From contig OX485809.1 in NCBI GenBank assembly GCA_950295325.1, positions 2,790,001-2,854,000 on the forward strand: a DNA stretch of 64,000 bases, written 5' to 3'. The notes beneath the pieces are model-generated. The model was not told the DNA's origin. It ran no database searches and was given only the letters and a program-made list of their open reading frames with translations. The translations under genes were made by a program, and so were the position numbers. This stretch comes from Polytrichum commune. Taxonomy: Eukaryota > Streptophyta > Polytrichopsida > Polytrichales > Polytrichaceae. Shown here piece by piece: positions 24,936 to 34,465 of this stretch. Each line of letters opens with the position of its first letter. The stretch's first letter is position 1.

Positions 24936-26202
24936 AGTGGCTACGCCCCAAAGCACCTACAGCAACGTCACATTACACATGGCATGCAATGTATAAGATT
25001 GTGTAGCAAGGGATGCCTTGCTGGAGAGGAACCCACTGTCAAAGCTGATGTCTACTTGGGTGTCCGCAGAAATGTCCTTTGTGTTCAAACAAACTAATGG
25101 TCAGAATTTTCTAGGCACACATCTTTTCCATTAGGAGTTGCTCGTCTATATATGGCATGTGGCCACGAGATTCCGCATGGGTACTCGAATGTTTATCAGC
25201 ATGTATTTTTGGAATTGTGTCTGCAATGAGGTGCCGTATTTTGCCATGCTTGCAAAAGTCTTCCCTTGTTTGAATTTAAATGATAAAGCTTGTGTCTAAA
25301 TTCACAAATATATAAATCATGGAATTAAAAACAACGATTGCACAGTATGGCAATACAACCAACTTGTAAATGACGTCCGTTGTGTTCATGTACCGGAGGT
25401 TCATAGCGGGTCCGACACCAAAGATTTCAAAAAAGAGGAGTTCAATTTTTTTGGAAATTATCATTTAATGTTGTTGAAATCCTTTGAAATCAAAATCAAC
25501 ATATGACAAACCAAATTATAAACAATTGACTGAGAAAACATTCATTTTGTAGCAAAAGTTGAAATTTTATATTTTTTCTATGTTTAGCCGAAGGCCATTT
25601 TCCACTTTAATTAATTATTCGGCTAACATGTGTTGAACACGCTATGAACCTATGGTATTTAATTGTGCTCAAACATGTCTACCTTGTGGCAATTAGAGAA
25701 TGACTCTATAACCCTTGTGTTTTTTGGTTCATCCACCCCAAATATTTCAACGGAACTCGGGAGAATAACACGCATGCCAAGAACCATATTCAAGAACCGT
25801 GAGAAATTTATGTGGCATTCCCTTGAATTTTTGCAAAGAAGTTTGTCTTTTATAGCCAACCACACGTAGTTGCCCATTCTCTAACCTTTTTTTTCCCGGG
25901 CAGCACTTTGAGTCTGCCCGCCGCAACTACATACATGCCGTGGATAGACCTCTGGGGATGACGTGGCGTTAGCGGCCTTACAGACGCCCTGACGCAAGAG
26001 TCAGCATATATTAAATGACATCCACAAAAATATGGTTATCCTCCCTGACATCGCCATGTCGTGCCCCATGATCTGTCATGTTTCACGCAACGTCCAATAA
26101 AATCTACAATTTTGTGAGCGTTAATTGCCAAACATAGTGACATCTCAAAAGACATCACTCGTTTCTCTAAAACGACCCCAAAAACGCGGGTTTCTTATAG
26201 TG
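24936..26202. repeat. CACTA right subterminal region with an AT-rich insert
   Basis: From about 25255 to 25880 the composition turns AT-rich, like the host rather than the element. It contains a 72-codon minus-strand frame (25877-25659) of unknown meaning, so another small element may sit here. From 25900 to 26202 the GACGT-rich subterminal DNA resumes and ends in the inverted CACTA terminus. Confidence 0.5.
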
Positions 26203-26205
26203 CCT

Positions 26206-26651
26206 CGGACGGATTTTCATGTGCTACTAAAATTGGATGCCCACCCAACTTCCAGGTTTGGCAAGTCGGTGCGCCGCAATCTAGTAGCGCTAACAGTAGA
26301 TTATAAAAACAAATGGGAGAATGTTGGGCTTATGGACGGTTATTATGTGGTTGAACTGCCATTCCATATCCAAGATTTGGAGTGCTAATCAACATCGTCT
26401 CCAAGAATGACATCACATATCGTGTTATAATTGGCGACATGCCGCATTGCACATGCCCTGACTTCACCAAAATGTCATCTCAGTCTTTGGGAAAGAAAGA
26501 AAAATGGATGTATTGCAAACATCTTTATTACGTGTTTAGATTTTTGTGCAAAGTAGTTTATGATAGTGAGAAGTTCATTCATGCTTCAACGTACTCCTAC
26601 AATGAGGTCATGCGGCTACTTAAACTTGCAGGTATTGTAGAATGTGAGTAA
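26206..26651 (+). pseudogene. MULE transposase, 3' part with SWIM zinc finger
   Basis: After the duplicated CCT the frame interrupted at 14225 continues without shift: SRFGKSVRRNLVAL, VDYKNKWENVGLMDGYYVVE, LPFHIQDLEC. It meets a TAA at about 26386, where a one-base shift brings in the next frame: YRVIIGDMPHCTCPDF, then KWMYCKHLYYVFRFLCK. CTCPDF with YCKH forms the CxC...CxH pattern of a SWIM finger, usual near the C-terminus of MuDR and FAR1 transposases. The frame ends at 26649-26651. The right terminal repeat of the MULE begins about 240 bases downstream. Confidence 0.8.
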
Positions 26652-26889
26652 TATTTCAAGTGTTGTATTCAACCGCATGTTTGAGAATTTGAGTAAGTGA
26701 CATGTATTAGTGTGGATTTTTATAATAATAACCATAATGGACTAAATGTACATGGTAATAAGTTCCCTTCATTCTTCTTTAATTAGGATGCGAGTACTTT
26801 ATATTTCAAAAATAGGAGTACCAATTTTAGAAAATATTACCTAAAACCGTGCCCAATTACTAAATTTGGTATCATTGCTCATGTGTTAC

Positions 26890-26946
26890 TGCTCACCGCT
26901 CACCGCTCACTGCTCGCGGCTCATTGCTCATGTCTTAGCTTCCCTC
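26890..26946. repeat. MULE copy 1, right terminal inverted repeat
   Basis: GCTCACCGCTCACCGCTCAC-type DNA is the inverted counterpart of the GTGAGCGGTGAG-rich left end (5151-5220). The 9-bp duplication GTCAAGGTA follows immediately at 26947. Confidence 0.7.
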
Positions 26947-26955
26947 GTCAAGGTA

Positions 26956-27898
26956 CATGTCAATATCCGCTACAATATCATGATAAGACTAAAATTTTTG
27001 GAGAGGTTTAACACCAATGATGACGAATAACTAGAACTAATTATTGGCATGAGGTGGGCAACCTTCAAAGTCTCCAACCACTCCACCACGTAATCCTTCA
27101 AGGCAAAACGTAATCCTTCAAGTCTACCATAGTGAGGTTGTCAAATGTTGTAGCGCACCATCGATCATCTACAAAAGGTTGTTGTAGCAAAAGGGCAAAT
27201 CAATAGAATATTGGCATATTGGACACTACTAGCAAGACAAGTAAAAATAACAACAAAAACTGATGAAGAATAAACCACAAGCCAACCTTGATTCTGTAAA
27301 TTTCATGGCTTGAAAACTAGGTTTTTTTATTTAGAGAATTGAACATGCTCATTCAAAAATCTATACAAGACTAAACAACAAGAAAATGTGCAAATTCAAG
27401 GTTTAGGAAAACATAGTACCTAGCTCCCTCCAAATTTAGATTGAAAATTAGCTCATCATCATCATGCATTTGAACAGTCTAATACATGGTTATCACTTCA
27501 ACCATCCCATGCTCATTCATAAATGGCATCTTTGAATGAAATAAGAGAATTTTATAAATTAAATAACACCTACTAACTTAGAAAACATTTTTTACACCAA
27601 TCATTCATAATTTGTACACTAGAAAGAAAATTAATCATTTTATGGTATGAGTATGAGGTCACAAACAATACCCTACATCGCTATCACTTTCATGTAGATT
27701 TTTCAACAAACTCATTTAAGGAGTACCCATTAACCGAATCTAGCTCAAAGACACCCCTCTCTACATCAAATGACATAGTCACTGTACAAATTATGCTATC
27801 TATACCAACCCAAATAGAATCCGAGTGATCATATTTGAATTTGAAGTGTCTAGGAACTTTTCTAAAATAATTAAGATAAACCATAAAACCGGATCTGG

Positions 27899-27970
<72 letters not shown>

Positions 27971-28020
27971 TTATTTATATTTATATTTTACCTTTGTTCA
28001 CCTCCCGGTTAAGAAGATCA
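26956..28020. other. AT-rich spacer with (TA)n microsatellite
   Basis: A run of about 33 TA units occupies 27899-27966. The rest shows no gene, RNA or repeat that I can support. Confidence 0.7.
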
Positions 28021-28021
28021 A

Positions 28022-29215
28022 TAGGATGCCTGCAACTTCCCCACCTTGTACCCCCGGGTACGCAACTCCCGTATTACATGGTCCTGATTATAATCACTTA
28101 TAATGCGTTTTAGTCCAATATTGAGTGATACAATTTGTTTTGATGTAGGAAACCCTTGTAGCCGTTCTAACAAAGAATCCAAAAATGTAATTATATATAG
28201 GAAATGAATATATTTTGAAGCATATAATTGCATTAAAAACAAAATTACATGAATTTTTTCAATACATGTGTCATAGGTCAAACTACCCAACTTTTTGGAC
28301 TTTTTAATAAAATTTTAACATTGTGAATGACTTATAATTTTAATGGGAGGCAACTATTTGTGGCTTATAATTCTAATTGGAGGCAAATATTCGTGTGGAT
28401 TTTTTAAAATTATGTATAGGCAACTTACTGGTCTAACTGTTGGGATAGAAAACTAATGATTTGTGTTAGGATACAGTTGAGGTATGTATTTTTAAGACCT
28501 TATACATCATATGGTGCCCCGACTACTCAAGGGTATCATGGGGTATTTCAAAATATCATGGGTTCCCGGTTTAGGGTTAGGGCTTAGGAATTGAGGCTTC
28601 TATATATTCGCTTTGAAGCTTTTGTGTTCGGTTTTGGAGCCTTTGTGTCTTTGCTTTGGAGTGTGCGGCTTTGCTTTGGAGCCTTTGTGTCGTCGCTTTG
28701 GAGTGTGCTTGTGCTCATTTGGGAGGGTCATCCTTGGCTTAAACAAACACATGGATTGTGAGATGAAGAGTAGAGGCTCATGTAGTGGAGGTAAAGATAG
28801 GGAGAAGGAATATGTTACACCTTTAATTGCCACAACTCCTTCCAAAAGAGGGAGACCTCGAAAGGACCCTCTATCATTTGTGAATACTAATCCGACATCT
28901 ACATTGAATACCCCTCGTAGACGCTCTATAAGGTTAAAAAACTAGGTGTTTCAATTGTTTATATACGTTGGAGTTTTTTTTAATAAATATGCAACCCAAT
29001 TTTTTTTTCACCTCATTTTATTTAATTTGGTCTTTACCCAACATTTTTTTATCTCCTTTTATTTAATTTGGTCTTCACCCAACTTTTTGATCATTTTAAT
29101 TTGATATAATTTGATATAATTTTTACAAAAGCCGTCCTCTAAGCCGTTTTTAATACGATGCCCCCTGCGTATAATATGGGAGTTGCGAACCCAGACTTGT
29201 ACCAAACTTCCGTCT
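28022..29215. mobile_element. Small element with inverted ends carrying an AT-hook ORF
   Basis: The left end (ACCTTGTACCCCCGGGTACG, then CAACTCCCGTATTA, 28035-28075) is the inverted counterpart of 29165-29205 (GTATAATATGGGAGTTGCGA, then ACCCAGACTTGTACCAA). No target duplication could be fixed, so exact limits are uncertain. It contains tandem CTTTGGAGCCTTTGTGTCG-type repeats (28605-28720) and the AT-hook frame at 28751-28945. Confidence 0.45.
28751..28945 (+). CDS. Short AT-hook protein or exon
   Basis: An ATG-initiated 64-codon frame ends at TAG and contains TPSKRGRPRKDP. KRGRPRK is a textbook AT-hook, which binds the minor groove of AT-rich DNA. A basic RRRSIRLKN tail follows. The ATG at 28751 was preferred to upstream in-frame starts because those run through low-complexity tandem repeats. 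It may be a stand-alone small protein, a first exon, or a remnant of a transposase N-terminus. No downstream exon was recognised. It lies inside a small inverted-repeat element, so an element-encoded or captured origin is likely. Confidence 0.4.
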   Translation: MDCEMKSRGSCSGGKDREKEYVTPLIATTPSKRGRPRKDPLSFVNTNPTSTLNTPRRRSIRLKN

Positions 29216-30780
29216 CAATTTTTAAACTTGTCATATACACCACGTGTCCTAGTCAACTCCATTGAGGACACATGTAGGTTGTAAATGTTTGGAAGGTCTT
29301 CCCTTGGTCCTCCTAACAACTGATTAAATTGTAGATGAGATAGTTGTCGTACTTTTCTGCATAAAATACACTCCACAATCCATCCCAAGACCCAACAATA
29401 TTTTATTTTATTTTGTAAAAGATGAAGCATTGTAATCATTAGCATCTCATCTTTCTACGCTCACATTCAGGTATTGTAACTTTTCATTTCAAGAGGGCGT
29501 TGGAAATCAATAGCATGTCGTAAAAAACCGGGCAGTAAAAGGGAAAAATCAAGGAGTTGAAGTTTAAAATCAACTCATACTACACAAGAATGGAGCAAGC
29601 CAAATCTTCGGCGCTCGTGAAACACCCTATGTGAATGCCATGGAGTAAACCAAAAATCTCCAAAAAATTGTATCTTACCTATCGCCTTTGCGCCACGCCT
29701 CACCGCTTCATCGCTTCATGCTTCACCAACGCAAAATCTCCTACCCGAATGCTTCACCGCCTTTGCGCCACTGTGTTTGCTCAAAACCTAAGCAAGCCCA
29801 AGGACCGTTGAGAAGTCGCAACATTCCTTCTCCCAAAAAAATCCACAACTTTTCTCTCCATACTAACGCATTTCATTCAAATTTGGACAACATTTACACA
29901 ATATTCATCCAAGTAGTCAAACCAAAAAAAAAATTCTATTGATCCTACTACACACATTTGGGGGGATCCAATATCTATGACCTTAGTTTTTTACTACTGA
30001 TTACTAAAACAAAGGAATTATTTACCACCCTATTTCACATATAATCATGTAGGGACATATTTCCAATGCTATGGTAGATCTAATAAAATTATGAATTTCA
30101 CCCTCAACAAATTAAATTGACCCTATTTTTTTTTATCTCACATGGTTTCTAAAATTCTAATAGTCACCTCCCCAAGTGTGCTTGAACCCCCTATAGTATA
30201 GTGACATGAGAAACAAGTGATGTATCTTAATTTCCAACTTTCAATTACATGTTGTTGGAAATGACATCCAATGTTCAAAGAATGTAGGTAATTTTGTAGA
30301 GAAAGAGTAGTTTTGTGGTGGATTGCTTAGGGCACACATGTTTTAAGTGTCATTTTAGAATGACAAAGACAATTTCAAATTGTGAGTCACAAAAATTATA
30401 ACCTCAATGTTAGTGAGGGTTTTGTAATATTTTTGACTTCCAAGTTAATTACATGTTTTTTTTGACGGTTTCACTTTGATAATGAAACCCCAGTCAATTG
30501 CTTATTTACTCAATGGAAGTGAACATATAAATTGGATTTTGGCCCTTGAAGGTGAAGTGCACTCAATATGGGATTTGTGAGTAAGTGGCCTTCAAGAATG
30601 CAAGGGCAATGGTTTTTTCGAAATCGGGCGGGCGGGCAGCAGTTTTCGGTTGGGTCCAGAAAATTCAGATTTTCTGGCCGGGCGGCTGCCCCAGCCCGAC
30701 TCTGACAGTCCGAAAAGTTCGTGGGGGGGTATTTAACGTCCCCAGATATAAAATTACAACAATTTGGAAAGGTTAAAGCA
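29216..30780. other. Sparse DNA with one GC-rich hairpin
   Basis: Most of the stretch is AT-rich with no supported feature. At about 30630-30700 a GC-rich patch folds back. An outer GGGCAGC/GCTGCCC pair encloses CCAGAAAAT/ATTTTCTGG (30656-30677). It may be the end of a small foldback element. Confidence 0.4.
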
Positions 30781-31099
30781 TGGAAATTATCCTAGACAAC
30801 CTTCAAGGAAGAACATGCCAAGTGGTGTCCTATATCGTTTGATGGAAATTTTAAAAGGTAGTCTGATAGGAATTTTTTATTCACTGCTATAACTATTGCA
30901 AAGTTTCTGGCAGTAGGTATTTTCATGACCTCATTGACAATGCACTAATAAGCCATGTTAAGTGACACACGACATGTACCATTTGATGTTCATGAACACC
31001 AAGATGTATACAAGTTTTAGACATTTCAAGGGATGTGAAATGGACATTTATTATGCGAGAATGACACAATGCAATACACACGGGTGTGGAATAACACAC

Positions 31100-31860
31100 C
31101 TTACATTACAATCTCGATTTTTTTGGGACGACATCTCCCACAAAAATGGGATAGAAGTCGATTCAATTCATTCGGTGCAGTTGCGAACACCTTCATTGCG
31201 ATACACATAATCACAATGTTTGTTTATGCACTGCAAATGACTGGCACAAGATGAATACCTAAAAGAAAGTCCAAAATCATTTTGGATATTAGTTGTTTTC
31301 ATTATACACCAAGGATGCTTGTCGCACATCTTATCCATGTCATCCATGAAATGATCATACATATTAGGAACATCCATATTTATTGGAGGTAAAATAAATA
31401 AAAATCACTATTAAATGTTGGTGGCAAATATTTCACATCACCTACATTTATATTGTTAAAATCAATTGTAGTAAGATTGGATTTAGATCTTCTTCAAGAC
31501 TCTGCCAATTTTAATGCATCAACAATATTAAAACCTGAAGATGATGAACAAGAATGAAGAGGTGGATGTTGAAACGAAGATTCATAGTTAGCCAATTTTG
31601 TATATGGCGGACTTTAAGGGGGTTTATCAACATTCATAAAGACCAAACCTAGATTGGAAATTTTAGTTCTACAAGGAAAATACGATGTAGCAGAAAGATC
31701 AATAACAAGACAAACATTATCATCCGAATCCAACAACATAAGAATGTCATCGTCACTTGGTTTTATTTTTACAGTAGTCACACTAGGTTCATTGATAGTA
31801 GATGCGCCAAACTCGTTTGTCAACATAACACTGGATGATTGCAAGTGTGAATAAAAAAAC
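31100..31860 (-). pseudogene. MULE transposase N-terminal fragment
   Basis: The minus strand reads an acidic, serine-rich leader (IKPSDDDILMLLDSDDN, 31800-31700) and then, after a stop near 31612 and others near 31490, MYDHFMDDMDKMCDKHPW and FRYSSCASHLQCINKHCDYV (31360-31230). The cysteine spacing and the HPW block resemble the DNA-binding N-terminal zinc-finger region of MULE transposases. Traces of the following GTCRVSL-type region continue to about 30900 with stops and frame changes. The matching upstream DNA at 32100-32215 ties it to copy 1, which lacks this N-terminal part. Confidence 0.5.
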
Positions 31861-32219
31861 CTATAATTCTAAACGATCATGGACCCAAAATATAAACATA
31901 ACCATCTTCACACATGTTTTTTTGAATAAAATTTGTTTCCAAGATATCACTATTTACGGAATACATCTTTTGCTCCACGTACATGAATCCAATCAGGAGA
32001 TTGAACCTCAAACTAAACAAATTCTTAAAAACTTTCATATGATGATCATCCTCATGAAATAAAATGACAAGCACAAATAATCTAGATGCTTTAATGGGTT
32101 TAGGGTTTAGGTTATTTGGATGTAAGGAAAAAAATGAGAGACATTGGAATGTGTGAATGAGACACTATTTGTATTGGCAATTTGGGACCTTACGCAACAA
32201 ACCCTAACTGACAAAAAGA

Positions 32220-33150
32220 ATAGGAAACAACCAAAATATTTAAAATCTATAAAAGTGTTTACTTTCATAAAATAAAATACAAAGCAATAAGAGAGTCTCT
32301 GTGCGAAAAAAATGAAAAAATAACTATAATTTTTTTTAAATAAGTGGAGAGAATTTACGAACGCTAACTCTAATCCTAATCCTAATCCTATCCCTATCAA
32401 ATTTAATTCTACAAGCCTCCCTAATCTTTTGAGTTTGATAATTAAGTTATTGCTTGTAACTAGGAATTGGATTGTATATCACCAAAATAACAAAGAAAAT
32501 GGACGCTGTCAAAATATGTTGAAATAAATACTATAATCAATATAATAAACCACATGTTGATAAGATTCAATTCAAATGTGTAGGAGCATGCATCAAACTT
32601 CATGTGAGTGTTAAAGAGAGTGTGTTATATAATGCTTAGATTTTATCATCATAGATGCAAAAGACAAATTATCATGAGACTGGTACATAATTGAGTAGAA
32701 GAAGTAAAATGTATGGAGTTGTGTTCATTTTTTCATATATTGTATTTTACAGCAAAGAAAATTCGAGAACAAACGAATAGTATGGGAAAAAAAATTCCAC
32801 ATTGTAGTGCAGAATTATATAAAGGATTTAGCAGAAACAAAAGTATATATAGATTTGATTGATTTGGACAAAGAAAATGAGGAGGCAACATAATATTTTG
32901 ATGGAGATCTATCCAACAACATTGCGGATCAAATTGAAATTTAAGAAAATGATGAAAAAAAATAAAAATGAATACAACACAACATATGAAAAAAATGAAC
33001 ACAATTCCATGCATGAAAATAAAAGAGATGAAGTGAGAGAAAAAAATTATTGCATAACTATTGATCTTATATTTCTTATCTTTCAAGCGCCACTACCTTC
33101 GACATACAAAATAGGAAAAATTTATTGAGTGCAATAGTTAGCCAGATGGA
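32220..33150. other. AT-rich MULE interior
   Basis: No gene, RNA or repeat supported. Long frames here are low-complexity products of A/T runs. Confidence 0.5.
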
Positions 33151-33154
33151 TAAG

Positions 33155-33360
33155 CAAGCGACTTAGTTAGTTCAAAGTGGATGATTTCACTAATAAGTAA
33201 TTAAAAAGGATTTACGCACACATGTATGTGAAAACCTTCTATGTATTCATTCTACTTTATTTATAATTTAATCACAAGCTCATTAGGGGATAACACCAGT
33301 CAATGCAACCAACCGATTCGAATCTGGGTTGGTGCAGACCGAAATATTAGTCTTTGTTTA
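33155..33360. repeat. MULE central block, right copy
   Basis: It is the inverted counterpart of 11690-11905 and shares TCAAAGTGGAT, CTCATTAGGGGATA and CACCAGTCAATGCAACCAAC. The minus strand has GATTCGAATCGG (B-box-like), and the plus strand has TAGCCAGATGG (A-box-like) near 33138. Confidence 0.6.
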
Positions 33361-33479
33361 TTACTCGCATTCACAAGTGGATGTCTTGAAATTTTTTGTC
33401 ACACTTATATTCACTTGTTTAAAATTTATAATCACTTCTAGCTGGGCTGCTATAAACAATGAAAAATACATAAAAGAGC

Positions 33480-33870
33480 GACAAGGATATTGGCGGCACC
33501 GCCAATAAACCCCGTATACAAAACTTGTAGTACTTATGAAAGCTCGAAGGGTATCGGCAGCACCGCCAATACCATCCAGGTACAAAATTTGAAATACGCA
33601 TGAAAATTCCAAAGGCATTTGCGGCACCGCCAATATCCTCTGGATAGGAAATTCATAATACGTATGAAAGCGCCAGGGATATTGACGGCACCGCCAATAC
33701 TATTCAAATATGAAACTCGAAGACTTATGAGAGCCCTAAGGACATTGGCGGCACCAAAAATATTCCCAGAATATAAAAGTAAGAAACTTGAAGGGTATGA
33801 GAGTATTCAAGTACAAACAAAATTTGTTTATAAGAAGACCAGGGCTATTGGCGGCACTGTTAATATCATT
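33480..33870. repeat. Palindromic ATTGGCGG-CCGCCAAT minisatellite, right copy
   Basis: Units of 62-64 bp start near 33486, 33548, 33612, 33674 and 33738, with another near 33842. Each centres on a version of ATTGGCGGCACCGCCAAT. The first is perfect and the later ones are progressively degenerate. Spacers carry ACTTATGARAGCYC-type words. Two further degenerate copies lie at 34338 and 34440. Confidence 0.85.
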
Positions 33871-34329
33871 AGTACAAATAACCGTCATTCAAATAATCTC
33901 GTCATCCAAATACGGTTCTTTATCTAATAAGATTCATTCATTAAAAATTTAGATATAAAGGGTAAAAAATCTTAAGTTTATATTCTTTTTGGTTACTGAA
34001 CCTTAAGGTGGAGCGACAAACCGAAGAAATGTAGTCATAGAGAATAATATGTGTCGTTAGTTTTTGGAAATTTGGGCGTAATAATAATATGAGGTAAATA
34101 TTTTGTGTGTATATATTAGTTGTATTCTATCAAAACATATGTAAATGTGTTATGTATAAGCTTATGTGGCTATAATTGATAAGAAAATTATGTGATTGTG
34201 ATTCATATAAGTATACGTGGTTGCGTTCTATATAGGCATATACGATTGTGTTTGAAGATATTGACGGAATATGTGACTGTAATCTGTATAAGTATATATG
34301 ATTGTATTCAATATAGATATATGTGATTG

Positions 34330-34465
34330 TATTTGAGGATATTGGCGGTGCCACCAATACCCTCGTGAGAATCAAATATTGAAGTAAAAAAAAGTTTGAT
34401 AGCATAGCGAAGCACCAACAATAATCTTCAAACAGTCTGAAGAGATTGGCGGCACTACAAATACT
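34330..34465. repeat. Outlying palindromic units
   Basis: GATATTGGCGGTGCCACCAA (34337) and AGATTGGCGGCACTACAAAT (34439) are related to the main array. They are separated from it by AT-rich DNA with repeated TATATGATTGTR words. Confidence 0.6.

Larger units (their letters stand above)
14226..26202. mobile_element. CACTA (En/Spm) element, about 12 kb
   Basis: The element begins CACTATAAGAAAACCC at 14226 and its other end, read on the minus strand from 26202, begins CACTATAAGAAACCCGCG. A 3-bp duplication CCT flanks it (14223-14225 and 26203-26205), the CACTA target size. Both subterminal regions are rich in ACGT and GACGT words, G+C is well above the host DNA, and the two typical genes are inside in divergent orientation. 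Removing the element and one CCT restores the open frame of the MULE transposase it entered. Both ends are intact. The transposase carries only two single-base frameshifts, so the insertion looks much younger than its host element. Confidence 0.95.
5151..26946. mobile_element. MULE (Mutator-like element), copy 1, with nested CACTA
   Basis: A 9-bp direct repeat GTCAAGGTA flanks the element at 5142-5150 and 26947-26955, the target size usual for Mutator-like elements. The left end (TGGGGAGTG, then GTGAGTGGTGAGGAGTGAGC-type DNA) and the complement of the right end share about 62% of 42 positions, with a perfect inner GAGCAGTGAGC core. The left 125 bases are also nearly repeated, inverted, at 41350-41475. 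Without the CACTA the element is about 9.8 kb. It holds an unidentified minus-strand gene near the left end and a plus-strand SWIM-type transposase ending about 300 bases from the right end. The two are transcribed away from each other. The family call rests on the target size, the long terminal repeats and the transposase together. Confidence 0.75.

Noticed and set aside
28570-28585. Telomere-like TTTAGGGTTAGGG
   Set aside because: Only two imperfect units, too short to be an interstitial telomere tract.
33361-33927. Frames on both strands through 33361-33927
   Set aside because: They are translations of the 63-bp palindromic minisatellite, whose period is close to a multiple of three.
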